64,000 nt of DNA from Pseudomonas citrullilanati (GCF_030580855.1 NZ_JAUQOP010000029.1:1-64000); one strand, 5' to 3'; positions 8,293 through 18,148 are shown, counted from the stretch's first letter. Translations and numbers: made by a program. The notes: a model not told the origin generated them from the sequence alone.

Positions 8293-10380
8293 TTGTCTCG
8301 ATTGAGCACTGCCTTGCTGCTGGTCCTGCTGACGTTGACCGGCAATCTCGCCCTGGCCGCAGCCGCCGTGCCTGGCACGTCGGCGCCCAGTGAAGCCCCT
8401 GCCGAACCCGAGCCGCTGGTGCAGGGCGGCCTGCTCGGTGCCATCAGTTCGAGCATCGATGACGTCCAGGACAAGCTCGACCTCAACCAGAACCTGGTGG
8501 ATGCCTGGCGCCTGCGGGCGGATCGGGCGGCGGACGAGGTGGATCGGCTGGTGGACCAGACGGCCCGTTCATCCTGGCGGGTGACGGGGGATTTCCTGTT
8601 GCTGTCCGGGGTCTGGATCGGCGCGTTTGCCTTGCTCTGGTCGGGCGCGCGGTTGCTGGTGCGGCGTCTGGGCCAGGGCCGCTGGTTGCGCACCCGCCAG
8701 CGGCTGCGCGATGTGCTCGGCTACGCGTTGCCCTACACCCTCCCGGCCTTGGCCTGCCTGCCATTGACCTTGTACGTCAGCCATTTCCTGCAGGTGTCGG
8801 TCGGTCGTGCCCTGGCCCTGTGCTTCGCCTATGCCACCAGCAGCGGGATTTTCTCCACGTCGGTGCTGCTGTGCGTGATCGTGATGTTCAACGCCGGCCA
8901 CAAACGCCGGGCGGTGGCGATCATCCGACAGGTGAGCCCCAGGCCGCTGTTCATGATCGGCTTTCTCGCGGCCCTCAGCGATGCCCTGACCAGCCCGCAG
9001 ATCGCCCGGCAACTGGGTGGCAACATCACCAGCAGCGTCGCGGTGTTCACCGGCTTGCTGGCGTCGATGATCTTTGGCTGGCTGGTGATTCGCCTGCGGC
9101 GCCCGGTGGCGCACTTGATCCGCAACCGATCGCTGGCCCAGCGCTTGAAGCAACCGGCCTTGCAGGAGTCGCTGCGGATTTTTTCCGGGCTCTGGTACTG
9201 GCCGATCCTGCTGATGGTGCTGGTGTCGGCGGTGAGCCTGATCGGCGTCGGCGAGGACAACCAGAAAGCCCTGCGCTGCGCGTTGTTCACCACGATCCTG
9301 CTGATTGCCACGGTGTTTCTCAGCACGGTGTTCCAGCACGTCTTCAAGTCGCCCAAGGCCGAGGCCATCCAGCGCAACAGCGCCTACAAGGGCCGGCTGC
9401 TGAGCCTGCTGCATGCGTTGCTGCGGATTGTCCTGGCGGTGGTGTTCATTGAAGTCCTCGGGCGGATCTGGGGGATCTCGCTGTTCGAGTTCGCCTCGCG
9501 CAATGCCGTGGGGCGGGCGATCAGCGATTCGTTGAGCCGCATCGGCCTGATCTTCCTGGTGACCTGGCTGATGTGGGTGGTGCTCGATACGGCGATCCAG
9601 GAAGCCCTCAAGCCACCCTTGAACAAGCGCGGCGCCCGCCAGCCCAGCACGCGGATCAAGACCATCCTGCCGCTGTTGCGCAACGCGGCGAAAATCATCC
9701 TGGTGGTGATCTGCGCGATCACCACCATGGCCAACCTGGGCATCAATGTCGCCCCGTTGCTGGCCGGTGCCGGGGTGGTGGGGCTGGCGATCGGCTTCGG
9801 TTCACAGCAATTGGTGCAGGACGTCATCACCGGGCTGTTCATCATCATCGAGGACACGCTGTCCATCGGCGACTGGGTGGTGCTCGACTCCGGACACGCC
9901 GGCACCGTCGAGGGCCTGACCATCCGCACGCTGCGCCTGCGCGACGGCAAGGGCTTCGTGCATTCGGTGCCGTTCGGCCAGATCAAGGCCGTGACCAATC
10001 AATCGCGGCAATTCGCCTTCGCGTTCTTCTCCGTGCAGTTCACCTACGACACCGACGTCGACCAGGCCATCGAGCTGATTCGCGAAGCCGGCCGCTCGAT
10101 CTCTGAAGACCCGTTCCTCAAGTTCAACCTGCAAGGGCCGCTGGACGTGTTCGGCGTCGACCGGATGGACCTCAACGGCGTGGTCCTCACCGCCCAGTTC
10201 CGCACGGTGTCCGGTGGGCAGTACGCGGTGAGCCGGGCGTTCAACCAGCGCTTGAAGAAGCTTGTGGATAACGATCCGGCGGTGCATTTCGCCCAGACTT
10301 ATCCACAGCAGGTGATGTTGCCGAAGCGGTTGGTGGCGGAGGTGAAAGAGGGGGAGGAGGTGCCGGGGCAGCCTCAATAG
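8293..10380 (+). CDS. MscS-type mechanosensitive channel, large form (YbiO-like)
   Basis: A 695-residue inner-membrane channel. A signal-like N-terminus (ALLLVLLTLTGNLALAA) leads into a periplasmic region with a short coiled stretch, then roughly ten hydrophobic segments. The MscS pore and beta domain follow near residues 480-560 (APLLAGAGVVGLAIGFGSQ, QDVITGLFIIIED, GTVEGLTIRTLRLRD). The TTG at 8293 is the start because GAAGGAG sits 9 bases upstream and it opens the signal-like segment. An earlier ATG at 8134 lies within a family B repeat. Size and layout resemble E. coli YbiO. Role: release of solutes on hypo-osmotic shock. Confidence 0.88.
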   Translation: MSRLSTALLLVLLTLTGNLALAAAAVPGTSAPSEAPAEPEPLVQGGLLGAISSSIDDVQDKLDLNQNLVDAWRLRADRAADEVDRLVDQTARSSWRVTGDFLLLSGVWIGAFALLWSGARLLVRRLGQGRWLRTRQRLRDVLGYALPYTLPALACLPLTLYVSHFLQVSVGRALALCFAYATSSGIFSTSVLLCVIVMFNAGHKRRAVAIIRQVSPRPLFMIGFLAALSDALTSPQIARQLGGNITSSVAVFTGLLASMIFGWLVIRLRRPVAHLIRNRSLAQRLKQPALQESLRIFSGLWYWPILLMVLVSAVSLIGVGEDNQKALRCALFTTILLIATVFLSTVFQHVFKSPKAEAIQRNSAYKGRLLSLLHALLRIVLAVVFIEVLGRIWGISLFEFASRNAVGRAISDSLSRIGLIFLVTWLMWVVLDTAIQEALKPPLNKRGARQPSTRIKTILPLLRNAAKIILVVICAITTMANLGINVAPLLAGAGVVGLAIGFGSQQLVQDVITGLFIIIEDTLSIGDWVVLDSGHAGTVEGLTIRTLRLRDGKGFVHSVPFGQIKAVTNQSRQFAFAFFSVQFTYDTDVDQAIELIREAGRSISEDPFLKFNLQGPLDVFGVDRMDLNGVVLTAQFRTVSGGQYAVSRAFNQRLKKLVDNDPAVHFAQTYPQQVMLPKRLVAEVKEGEEVPGQPQ

Positions 10381-10414
10381 TCAATGAGATTTTGCGTTAG
10401 GGGCTGATGGCCCT

Positions 10415-10498
10415 TTCGCGAGCAAGCCCGCTCCCACCTTTGATCGAATTCCTTCAGAAGCAATGTGGTCGACTGTGGGAGCGGGCTTGCTCGCGAAG
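10415..10498. repeat. REP pair (family A)
   Basis: Inverted family A copies (TTTCGCGAGCAAGCCCGCTC and its complement) between the convergent MscS-type and lhr genes. Confidence 0.9.
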
Positions 10499-10516
10499 AG
10501 GCAAGCCCAGACACCC

Positions 10517-13500
10517 TCAACTTCTCTGAATAAGTTTGCTCTTCACTTCCGCCGCCCCCTGCCCATCCAACTCCACCCACAGATGCTGCTTGCCAGCAAT
10601 CAGCGCCGCCACCGGCAACCCATCGCGATACACCAACCGATTGCTCGCCAGCGCCGGGACCTTCGCCCCCGGCAGCAAGGTACCGGCGAGGTTCAGCGGG
10701 TCGACGCCGCACACCGCCACCAGGCTGCCGTCGCCGGGGCGGCGGCGGGCTTCGCGCAGCAGCGGGATGGCTTCGGGCAGGGCGAATTGTTCGCCGGCCA
10801 GGCCGCTGACGAACCGTCCGCCACGGATATCCCCCCGCGCTTCCAGGCGATGAAAGGTGCGCAGCAACTCGCGCCAGCTCGGCAGCCAGTCGGCTTCCCG
10901 CTCCAGCAAACGCCAGAACACCACGCCGTAGCGCCGCAGCAGGGTCATGGCGATGTGTTCCAGGGTCTCGGGCGGTGTCGGTGCGGGGCGGTTGCCTTGT
11001 GTGGGCGCTGGCTGGCTGCGGCGCAACAGGGCCCAGCGACCGGCATCGTCCATGCCGCCGACAAACGCCCCACGCCCGCGCCGGCTGCTGCGAGCCTGGC
11101 GCTTGCTGGCGGGGGTGATCAACGCGCGCAAGCCGGCGAAACTGTCGGCATTCACCAGCCCGGCGCCCACCAGTTCCTGCAAGGCCGTTTCCAGTTCGGT
11201 GCGCAACAGATGAGCCTCGTGCAGCAACTCATCGAAAAACAGGGCGCCGTGATCGCTGAGGGCCTGGTGGACCTTTTGCGTCTTGGGCGACAGCTCGCTG
11301 AAGGGCGTCTGCTCGGCCAGGCTGCTCCATAACGCCACCTGGCTGCGTGGCAGCAACACCACCGGCGTGCTGCGCAAGGCGCTGGCCGAGAGCTTTTGCC
11401 GCGCACTCAAGCGGGTCCAGACCAGCTTGCCGCTGCGGCACAAATCATCGAGCCAGCTCGGCGAATAATCCTTGATCCGCGCGGGCAACAGGTCGCTGTC
11501 CCAGGCCGATGCGGCCGCGGGGTAGCCTTCGAACTGGCTGACGATGGACGGCAGCACCGCGCCGCCCCGGCCTTGGGTCGTCGGCGACAAGTGTTGCCAG
11601 TCGAACAGGAAGCGCATGAAGTCTTGCAGCATGACCGGTTCGATTTCCCGGCGCAGGCGTTTGACCGTGTAGCGATGGATACGCGCCAGCAGATGCCGTT
11701 CGCACCATTCTTCCTGGCCGGTCCCCGGCGTGAACCGACCGCGCAGTACGTAGCCTTGCTGTTCCAGGTGCGCCAGGGCCTGGGTGGCCTGGGACGTCGA
11801 CAGTCCCAGTGGGTAGGCGATGGCCGTCAGCGGCAGCGGGCCGAAGGCGCTGAGCCGGGCGCGGAGCACCTCCACCACGGCGTCGTCGGGGGCCCAGCTT
11901 TCGTCGAAGCCGGCCACGGGGGTGAGCGGTGGTTGCCAGCGGGCCTGTGGATAAACCGCTTGCAGGCAGGTCAGCCGTTCCAGCGCCACCCACAGGCCAC
12001 GTTCGGCGCTGATCTGTACATGGCTGGCGCGCCCGCGTTCGGCCAGGGTCTGCAACCAATCCAGCCAGGTCGGGTGGGCGCGGGCTTCGCTGTCGGCGAT
12101 GGCGGCCAGGCTCATTAGCGCTTCGTGCATCTCATCGAGATGGGTCGGGGTCGGCCAGGCCTCTTCGCGCACCGACTGGATGGCCTCGGCGTCCAGTGCG
12201 CCGAGGTCATCGGTGGCGTTAGGGTCGCTCCAGCGCCGGTTGATCACGGCCTGGGTGCGGCGTTCTTCCAGCGGCGCATCGTCGAGGAAGGTGTAGGGCC
12301 GGGCGCTGAGGATTTCCGCCGCCAGGGGCGACGGCGCGGGCAGGTCCCGGCTGATCAGCCGCACCGCGCCGGCTTCCATGCGCCGCAACAGCGTTAGCCA
12401 GCCTTCGCTGTCCATGGCTTCGTGCAGGCAATCGTCGAGGGTCTGCTCCACCAGCGGGTGCTGGGGGATTTCCCGTTCGCCGGCGAGATTCTCCAGGCAG
12501 GCGATCTGGTCGGGGAACACGCTGGCGATCAGGTCCTCGCTTTTCATCCGCTGGATCTGCGGCGCGACTTTCCGCCCGCCGGTGTAGCGCGGCAAGGCCA
12601 GGGCCACGCCGGCGTTCCAGCGCCAGCGCACGCCGAACAGCGGCGCGTCCAGGACGGCCTGGACGAGGATCTGCTCGGCACTGTGGCTGTTGAGGTAGCG
12701 CCAGACCTCGTCCAGCTCGAAGCTGTGGCTGGTGGACAGCGACAGCACGATGGCGTCTTCGCTGGCGGCGGCCTGCAACTCGAAATTGAACGTGCGGCAG
12801 AAGCGCTTGCGCAGGGCCAGGCCCCAGGCGCGGTTGATGCGGCTGCCGAACGGCGTGTGGATGATCAACTGCGTGCCGCCGGACTCGTCGAAGAAGCGTT
12901 CCATCAACAGCGTGTCCTGGGACGGCAACGCGCCGAAGGCCAGCCGGGCCGGGGCCAGGTAGTCCAGCAGTTGCTCGGCGCTGGCCAGGTTCAGTTGCAA
13001 GGTGCCGGTGAGCCAGTCGAGGGCCGGTTGCAGGTTGCCCGGCGTGGCGCCGAGCAATTCATCCAGCCGCGCTTGCAGGCGCGCCACGGCCAGGGACAGT
13101 TCAGCGCTGCGCCCCGGCGCTTCGCCGAGCCAGAACGGAATGGTCGGCGGCTGGCCCTGGGCGTCCTCGACTCGCACCCGACCGGCCTCGACGCGAATGA
13201 TGCGGTACGAGGTATTGCCCAGCTGGAACACATCGCCAGCGATGCTCTCCGCCGCGAAGTCTTCGTTGACGCTGCCGATGTTCAGGCCCTGGGGTTCGAG
13301 CAGGACGCTGTAGTCGGCGTTGTCGGGGATGGTGCCGCCGCTGGTCACGGCGGTCAGTTTGCTGCCCCGGCGCCCGCGCAGGGTCCGCGTGACGGCGTCG
13401 CGGTGCAGGTAGGCGCTGCGCACGCCCTGGCGGCCATTGAGGCCTTCGGCGAGCATTTGCAGCAGGGCCTGGTAGTGGCCATCGTCCAGCGCCGCGTAGG

Positions 13501-14830
13501 GCGAGGCGCGGCGAAACGTGTCCAGCAGCGCCTGTTCCGGCCATTCCTGGCAACTGACCTCGGCGACGATCTGCTGGGCCAGCACGTCCAGCGGCGCCTG
13601 GGGGATGTGCAGGATGTCCAGTTCACCGCGGCGCACGCAGTCGAGCAGGGCGACGCACTCGATGAGGTCGTCGCGGGTGGTGGCGAACAGGCGACCCTTG
13701 GGCGTGCCGCCGACGTGGTGCCCGGAGCGGCCGACCCGTTGCAGGAACGCCGAGATCGACCGGGGCGAGGCGATCTGGCACACCAGGTCGACGTCGCCGA
13801 TGTCGATGCCCAGTTCCAGGGACGCGGTGGCGATCAACACCTGCAATTCGCCGCGCTTGAGGCGTTGCTCGGCGTCGAGGCGGAACTCCTTGGCCAGGCT
13901 GCCGTGGTGGGCCGCCACGGCGTCCTTGCCCAGGCGCTCGCTCAAATGCCGGCTCAGGCGTTCGGCCAGGCGACGGGTGTTGACGAACACCAGGGTGGTG
14001 CGGTGTTCCCGCGCCAGTTCGGCGAGGCGGTTGTAGACCAGCTCCCAGACGTCGTTGGCCATCACTGCCGAGAGCGGCACCGGCGGCACCTCGATGTCCA
14101 GGTCCCGGGGGCGGGCGTGGCCGATGTCGACGATGTCGCAGTGGCGCCCGTGGCCCACGAGAAAACGCGACACCGCCTCGATGGGTTTTTGCGTGGCGGA
14201 CAGGCCGATGCGCACCAGCGGCTCGGCGCACAGGGCTTGCAGGCGTTCCAGGCTCAGGGCCAGGTGGCTGCCGCGCTTGCTGGCGGCGATGGCGTGGATC
14301 TCGTCGACGATGACCGTGCGCGTGCTGCCGAGCATCTGCCGGCCGGAGTCGGAACCGAGCAGCACGTAGAGGGATTCGGGGGTGGTCACCAGGATATGCG
14401 GCGCGGTCTTGCGCATCGCCGTGCGTTCTTTCTGCGGCGTGTCGCCAGTGCGCACGGCGGTGGTGATTTGCAGGCGCGGCAGGCCCATCTGGTGCAGTTG
14501 CTCGGTGATGCCGGCCAGGGGATTCTGCAGGTTGATCTGGATGTCGTTGCTCAATGCCTTGAGTGGCGAGACATAGACCACCAGGGTCTGGTCCGGCAAG
14601 CCGCCCTGTTCGAGGCCGCGGTGCACCAGGTCGTCAAGCACCGCGAGAAACGCCGTCAGGGTCTTGCCCGAGCCGGTGGGCGCGGCCACCAGGGTCGAGC
14701 GGCGCTGGCTGATCAACGGCCACGCCTGGGCCTGGGCGGCCGTGACCGCCGGGAATGTCTGGCTGAACCAGGCGCGGACGGCAGGGTGGAAGCCCGCCAT
14801 GGCGTGGTCGGCTGCGAGGGGCAGATTCAT
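10517..14830 (-). CDS. lhr: ATP-dependent helicase Lhr (long form)
   Basis: A 1437-residue superfamily 2 helicase. The N-terminal RecA pair shows Walker A AAPTGSGKT (about 49-57), YVSPLKALSND, TTPESLY, the DEIH box in VIVDEIHA, SATQKP, then ATASLELGIDIG and the motif VI stretch QRVGRSGHH. It continues through the winged-helix and Lhr-core domains. A long C-terminal extension (about residues 880-1437) contains winged-helix repeats and an AlkZ-like region, as in E. coli Lhr (about 1540 residues). The family unwinds or remodels nucleic acid in DNA repair. It is a single gene flanked by REPs and carries no recognised partner. Confidence 0.93.
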   Translation of the reverse strand: MNLPLAADHAMAGFHPAVRAWFSQTFPAVTAAQAQAWPLISQRRSTLVAAPTGSGKTLTAFLAVLDDLVHRGLEQGGLPDQTLVVYVSPLKALSNDIQINLQNPLAGITEQLHQMGLPRLQITTAVRTGDTPQKERTAMRKTAPHILVTTPESLYVLLGSDSGRQMLGSTRTVIVDEIHAIAASKRGSHLALSLERLQALCAEPLVRIGLSATQKPIEAVSRFLVGHGRHCDIVDIGHARPRDLDIEVPPVPLSAVMANDVWELVYNRLAELAREHRTTLVFVNTRRLAERLSRHLSERLGKDAVAAHHGSLAKEFRLDAEQRLKRGELQVLIATASLELGIDIGDVDLVCQIASPRSISAFLQRVGRSGHHVGGTPKGRLFATTRDDLIECVALLDCVRRGELDILHIPQAPLDVLAQQIVAEVSCQEWPEQALLDTFRRASPYAALDDGHYQALLQMLAEGLNGRQGVRSAYLHRDAVTRTLRGRRGSKLTAVTSGGTIPDNADYSVLLEPQGLNIGSVNEDFAAESIAGDVFQLGNTSYRIIRVEAGRVRVEDAQGQPPTIPFWLGEAPGRSAELSLAVARLQARLDELLGATPGNLQPALDWLTGTLQLNLASAEQLLDYLAPARLAFGALPSQDTLLMERFFDESGGTQLIIHTPFGSRINRAWGLALRKRFCRTFNFELQAAASEDAIVLSLSTSHSFELDEVWRYLNSHSAEQILVQAVLDAPLFGVRWRWNAGVALALPRYTGGRKVAPQIQRMKSEDLIASVFPDQIACLENLAGEREIPQHPLVEQTLDDCLHEAMDSEGWLTLLRRMEAGAVRLISRDLPAPSPLAAEILSARPYTFLDDAPLEERRTQAVINRRWSDPNATDDLGALDAEAIQSVREEAWPTPTHLDEMHEALMSLAAIADSEARAHPTWLDWLQTLAERGRASHVQISAERGLWVALERLTCLQAVYPQARWQPPLTPVAGFDESWAPDDAVVEVLRARLSAFGPLPLTAIAYPLGLSTSQATQALAHLEQQGYVLRGRFTPGTGQEEWCERHLLARIHRYTVKRLRREIEPVMLQDFMRFLFDWQHLSPTTQGRGGAVLPSIVSQFEGYPAAASAWDSDLLPARIKDYSPSWLDDLCRSGKLVWTRLSARQKLSASALRSTPVVLLPRSQVALWSSLAEQTPFSELSPKTQKVHQALSDHGALFFDELLHEAHLLRTELETALQELVGAGLVNADSFAGLRALITPASKRQARSSRRGRGAFVGGMDDAGRWALLRRSQPAPTQGNRPAPTPPETLEHIAMTLLRRYGVVFWRLLEREADWLPSWRELLRTFHRLEARGDIRGGRFVSGLAGEQFALPEAIPLLREARRRPGDGSLVAVCGVDPLNLAGTLLPGAKVPALASNRLVYRDGLPVAALIAGKQHLWVELDGQGAAEVKSKLIQRS

Positions 14831-14903
14831 GTGGGCAGTTTAGGCGGGTGGGGCGGGGGAGGTGCAAGTACCGCTTGGGATCTTCATTGCTTGTCAGGCC
14901 GTC

Positions 14904-14927
14904 ATCGCGAGCAGGCTCGCTCCCACA
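14904..14927. repeat. solitary REP (family A)
   Basis: One family A copy (ATCGCGAGCAGGCTCGCTCC...) with no inverted partner nearby, in the gap upstream of lhr. Confidence 0.85.
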
Positions 14928-14990
14928 GGGACCGGATGCGCACTGGGGATCCTCTGTGGAAGCAAAGAACTTGAAGCCGACACTGTCCTC

Positions 14991-15123
14991 TGTGGCGAGG
15001 GGATTTATCCCCGTTGGGCTGCGCAGCAGCCCCAAAAAAGGCAAATGAACTGGATCTGACTCACCCAGGCGGCGATTGAGGGGGCTGCTGCGCAGCCCAG
15101 CGGGGATAAATCCCCTCGCCACA
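14991..15123. repeat. family B palindromic repeat pair
   Basis: Inverted family B copies (TGTGGCGAGGGGATTTATCC... and its complement) in the 448-base gap between lhr and the dehydrogenase gene. The remaining 155 bases to the next start probably hold that gene's promoter, but I see no convincing hexamer pair. Confidence 0.88.
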
Positions 15124-15278
15124 AGTCGGCGACCGGCCTTGAAAGCTTGTCAAACCCGGCGATCTGCACTTTACGGATGACGGTTGCGCACTAAACCCGC
15201 AAAATGCAACGATTCCGGCGACGCCTGCGGGCGTTGTCGACCAAATTCTTGTGCCAACAGACTGGGCCTGCTGACTTT

Positions 15279-16163
15279 ATGCGAATGCGCCTTATGTTAC
15301 TGGGCGGCGGAAATGCCCTTGGGCAGGCGCTGATTCGCCTCGGTGCAGAAGAAGACATCGGTTTTCTTGCCCCCCGCCCACCTGAAGACGGATGGGATGC
15401 CGCGAGCCTGACACAACTGCTCGACGACACCCGGCCGGACGCCTTGATCAACCTGGCGTACTACTTCGACTGGTTCCAGGCCGAGGCCGTCAGCGAGCAG
15501 CGCCTGGCCAGCCAGGAACGCGCCGTCGAGCGCCTGGCCGAGCTGTGCCAGCACCACAACATCATCTTGCTGCAACCGTCGAGCTATCGGGTGTTCGACG
15601 GTTCGCGCGCGACGGCCTACAGCGAAAAGGACGAGCCGGTGCCTCTGGGCCTGCGCGGCCAGGCATTGTGGCGGATCGAGCAAAGCGTGCGCGCCACGTG
15701 CCCGCAACACGTGCTGCTGCGTTTCGGCTGGCTGCTCGATGACAGCGCCGACGGCATCCTCGGCCGTTTCCTGGCCCGGGCCGAACAGCCCGAGGAACTG
15801 CTGCTGGCCGACGACCGTCGAGGCAATCCGACGCCGGTGGACGATGCGGCGCGGGTGATCATTTCGGTGCTCAAGCAACTCGATTGCGCAGCGCCGCTGT
15901 GGGGCACCTATCATTACGCCGGGCATGAGGCGACCACGCCGCTGGCGCTGGGCCAGGCGATCCTGACCGAAGCCCGGGCCCTGCATCCGCTGGCGATCGA
16001 GTCGCCCACGGCCCAGGCCCACGCCGCGCGCCCGGACGCCGCGGAGGAACCGCAACACGCGGTGCTGGCCTGCAAGAAAATTCTGCACACCTTCGGGATC
16101 AAGCCCCGCGCCTGGCGCGCGGCCCTCCCGGGCTTACTGGATAGGTTCTATCGCCATGGCTGA
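15279..16163 (+). CDS. RmlD-like sugar-nucleotide dehydrogenase/epimerase
   Basis: A 294-residue short-chain dehydrogenase-like protein. It has a GGGNALG nucleotide-binding loop at the N-terminus, LINLAYYFDWFQAE and LLQPSSYRVFDG as the core, then RGQALWRIEQSVR, where the usual catalytic Tyr-xxx-Lys is not obvious. Overall it resembles RmlD substrate-binding proteins. The ATG at 15279 is preferred because the fold starts there; another lies at 15285, and neither has a strong ribosome-binding site. It overlaps the next epimerase gene by 8 bases, so the pair probably modifies one nucleotide sugar. Possibly it is not catalytic. Confidence 0.75.
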   Translation: MRMRLMLLGGGNALGQALIRLGAEEDIGFLAPRPPEDGWDAASLTQLLDDTRPDALINLAYYFDWFQAEAVSEQRLASQERAVERLAELCQHHNIILLQPSSYRVFDGSRATAYSEKDEPVPLGLRGQALWRIEQSVRATCPQHVLLRFGWLLDDSADGILGRFLARAEQPEELLLADDRRGNPTPVDDAARVIISVLKQLDCAAPLWGTYHYAGHEATTPLALGQAILTEARALHPLAIESPTAQAHAARPDAAEEPQHAVLACKKILHTFGIKPRAWRAALPGLLDRFYRHG

Positions 16164-17085
16164 CGGCCCTGTATTAATCACCGGCGGTGCGGGTTTCATT
16201 GGTTCGCACCTGACCGACGCCTTGCTCGCCAAGGGACATTCGGTGCGCATCCTCGATGACCTGTCCACCGGCAAGCGCAGCAACCTGCCGCTGGATAACC
16301 CGGCAGTCGAATTGATCGAAGGCGACGTCGCCGATGCCGCCCTGGTGGCCCGGGCGATGCTCGGTTGCAGCGCCGTGGCGCACCTGGCCGCGGTGGCGTC
16401 GGTGCAAGCCTCGGTGGACGACCCGGTGCGCACGCACCAGAGCAACTTCATCGGCACCCTGAATGTCTGCGAAGCCATGCGCCAGGCCGGGGTGAAGCGG
16501 GTGCTGTTCGCCTCCAGCGCCGCGGTCTACGGCAACAACGGCGAAGGCCAGTCCATCGACGAGGACACGCCCAAGGCCCCATTGACCCCGTACGCCTCGG
16601 ACAAGCTGGCCAGCGAGTTCTACTTCGATTTCTACCGCCGCCAGCACGCGCTGGAGCCGGTGGTGTTCCGTTTCTTCAACATCTATGGCCCGCGCCAGGA
16701 TCCGTCCTCGCCGTATTCCGGGGTCATCAGCATTTTCAGCGAACGGGCGCAGAAAGGCCTGCCGATCACCGTGTTCGGCGACGGCGAGCAGACCCGGGAT
16801 TTCGTCTACGTCGAAGACCTGGTGGACTTGCTGGTGCAAGCCATCGAGAAACCGGACGTGGCGGTGGGCGCTGTGAACGTCGGCTGGAACCAGGCGACGA
16901 CCCTCAATCAATTGCTCCAGGCGCTGGCAGCGGTGGTCGGCGACCTGCCGCCGGTCAGCTATGGCCCGGCGCGCTCTGGTGACATCCGCCATTCGCGGGC
17001 CGACAACCAGCGGTTGTTGCAGCGCTTCAGCTTCCCACCGCAAACCCCTATGAACGTGGGGCTGGCGCGGTTGCTGGGCCGCTGA
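16156..17085 (+). CDS. NAD-dependent epimerase/dehydratase
   Basis: A 309-residue extended short-chain dehydrogenase of the UDP-glucose/GlcNAc 4-epimerase type. It shows GGAGFIG (about 10-16) for NAD binding, DDLSTGKRSNL, HLAAVASVQASV, SSAAVYG with the catalytic Ser/Thr region, PYASDKLASE carrying the Tyr-xxx-Lys pair, and FNIYGPRQDPSSPYSGV. It acts in the cytoplasm on sugar nucleotides for surface polysaccharide or LPS. It overlaps the preceding RmlD-like gene. The position next to oprG matches P. aeruginosa PA4068. Confidence 0.9.
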   Translation: MADGPVLITGGAGFIGSHLTDALLAKGHSVRILDDLSTGKRSNLPLDNPAVELIEGDVADAALVARAMLGCSAVAHLAAVASVQASVDDPVRTHQSNFIGTLNVCEAMRQAGVKRVLFASSAAVYGNNGEGQSIDEDTPKAPLTPYASDKLASEFYFDFYRRQHALEPVVFRFFNIYGPRQDPSSPYSGVISIFSERAQKGLPITVFGDGEQTRDFVYVEDLVDLLVQAIEKPDVAVGAVNVGWNQATTLNQLLQALAAVVGDLPPVSYGPARSGDIRHSRADNQRLLQRFSFPPQTPMNVGLARLLGR

Positions 17086-17104
17086 GTTTCCAGCCACCAA
17101 AAAC

Positions 17105-17197
17105 CTGTGGGAGCGAGCTTGCTCGCGATAGCGGTAGGTCAGTCAACATCATTATTGACTGAGCCACCGTCATCGCGAGCAAGCTCGCTCCCACAGG
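17105..17197. repeat. REP pair (family A)
   Basis: Inverted copies TGTGGGAGCGAGCTTGCTCG... and the complement, flanking GTCAGTCAACAT...ATTGACTGA, which itself is a small inverted repeat. The same spacer recurs at 35126 and 55062. Confidence 0.9.
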
Positions 17198-17221
17198 GAT
17201 TATCGTATCTTCAGGTTCGGC

Positions 17222-17920
17222 TTAGAACTTGTAGCCCAAGCCCACCATGTAGATCCATGGGTCCACGTCGACATTCACCTTGGCCCGGGTCCCGCCGGCC
17301 ACGGCGTTGTTGTCGACGTAGGCCGTGGTGTCGATGTCGATGTAGCGCACCTGGCCGTTGATCATGATGTTGTCGGTGAGCATGTAGTCGGCGCCCACTT
17401 GCCAGGCCATGCCCCAGCTGTTGCTCGCGCGGAAGTTGCTGAAGCCGTTGGCGCTGGCTTCGCTGCCGACGTGCTCGTCATAGATCCAGGTGTAGTTGAT
17501 GCCGGCGCCGACGTAAGGCTGGAATGCCGACTTGGCGTCGAGCGGGTAGTAGACCAGGCTCAGGGTCGGTGGCAGGTGCTTGAGCGTGCCGAGCTTGTTG
17601 TTGGCTGCGCCCAGGGCGGTGCCCTTGATCTTCACGTCGTGCTCGAACGGCGAGGCGGCGAGCAGTTCGATGCCGAGGTTATCGGTGATCATGTAGGCGA
17701 AGTTCAGGCCCAGTTGCGTGTCGCTGCTCATGGTCGCCTTGCCGCCCAGATCGGCTCCGGCCAGCGGGCCCCGGTCGACCTTGACGCTGGAGGTGTCGGC
17801 ATCCGGATTGACGGTGATGGCGCCGGCGCGAACGATGATGTCGCCGGCGGTATGGGCCTGGGCGAGCGGGGCGGCGAGCGCGAGGGCGAGGAGGGACGCG
17901 CTGAGCAAGGACTTGTGCAT
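17222..17920 (-). CDS. oprG: OmpW-family outer-membrane protein (OprG-like)
   Basis: A 232-residue OmpW-type eight-stranded barrel. A signal peptide ends at LAQAHTAG, the mature N-terminus runs GDIIVRAGAITVNP, and alternating hydrophobic strands follow, ending YMVGLGYKF with the terminal Phe used for Bam recognition. The ATG at 17920 follows CTGGAG; the in-frame ATG at 17938 lacks a signal context. The family forms a hydrophobic channel for small nonpolar solutes. In P. aeruginosa oprG (PA4067) sits in the same place and responds to anaerobiosis and iron. An Anr-like box upstream fits that. Confidence 0.9.
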   Translation of the reverse strand: MHKSLLSASLLALALAAPLAQAHTAGDIIVRAGAITVNPDADTSSVKVDRGPLAGADLGGKATMSSDTQLGLNFAYMITDNLGIELLAASPFEHDVKIKGTALGAANNKLGTLKHLPPTLSLVYYPLDAKSAFQPYVGAGINYTWIYDEHVGSEASANGFSNFRASNSWGMAWQVGADYMLTDNIMINGQVRYIDIDTTAYVDNNAVAGGTRAKVNVDVDPWIYMVGLGYKF

Positions 17921-17983
17921 GGGGGCTCCAGAGGACATTTCAAAAGGGATGTCCTATGGTACGAAGCGCTCCGGTCGGGTCTT

Positions 17984-17997
17984 TTGACTCAGCTCAA
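17984..17997 (-). promoter_or_regulatory. Anr/FNR-like box upstream of oprG
   Basis: TTGAGCTGAGTCAA on the minus strand is a perfect dyad matching TTGAT-N4-ATCAA at 8 of 10 positions. It is centred about 70 bases before the oprG ATG, as expected for a class II activator site. Confidence 0.5.
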
Positions 17998-18029
17998 TGA
18001 AATGATGATGCGCCAGCCCGATAGGGCCC

Positions 18030-18114
18030 TTTCGCGAGCAAGCCCGCTCCCACACTAGACCGAGTTTCTTCAGAGGGAATACGGACAAAGTGTGGGAGCG
18101 GGCTTGCTCGCGAA
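18030..18114. repeat. REP pair (family A)
   Basis: Inverted copies TTTCGCGAGCAAGCCCGCTC and complement between oprG and the DUF3299 gene. Confidence 0.9.
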
Positions 18115-18148
18115 AGCCATCTGACAGGCAACAACCAGGTAGCCGGAT

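Noticed and set aside
12422-14974. 850-codon open frame on the plus strand
   Set aside because: Antisense to the lhr helicase, whose domains are intact; composition is that of a shadow.
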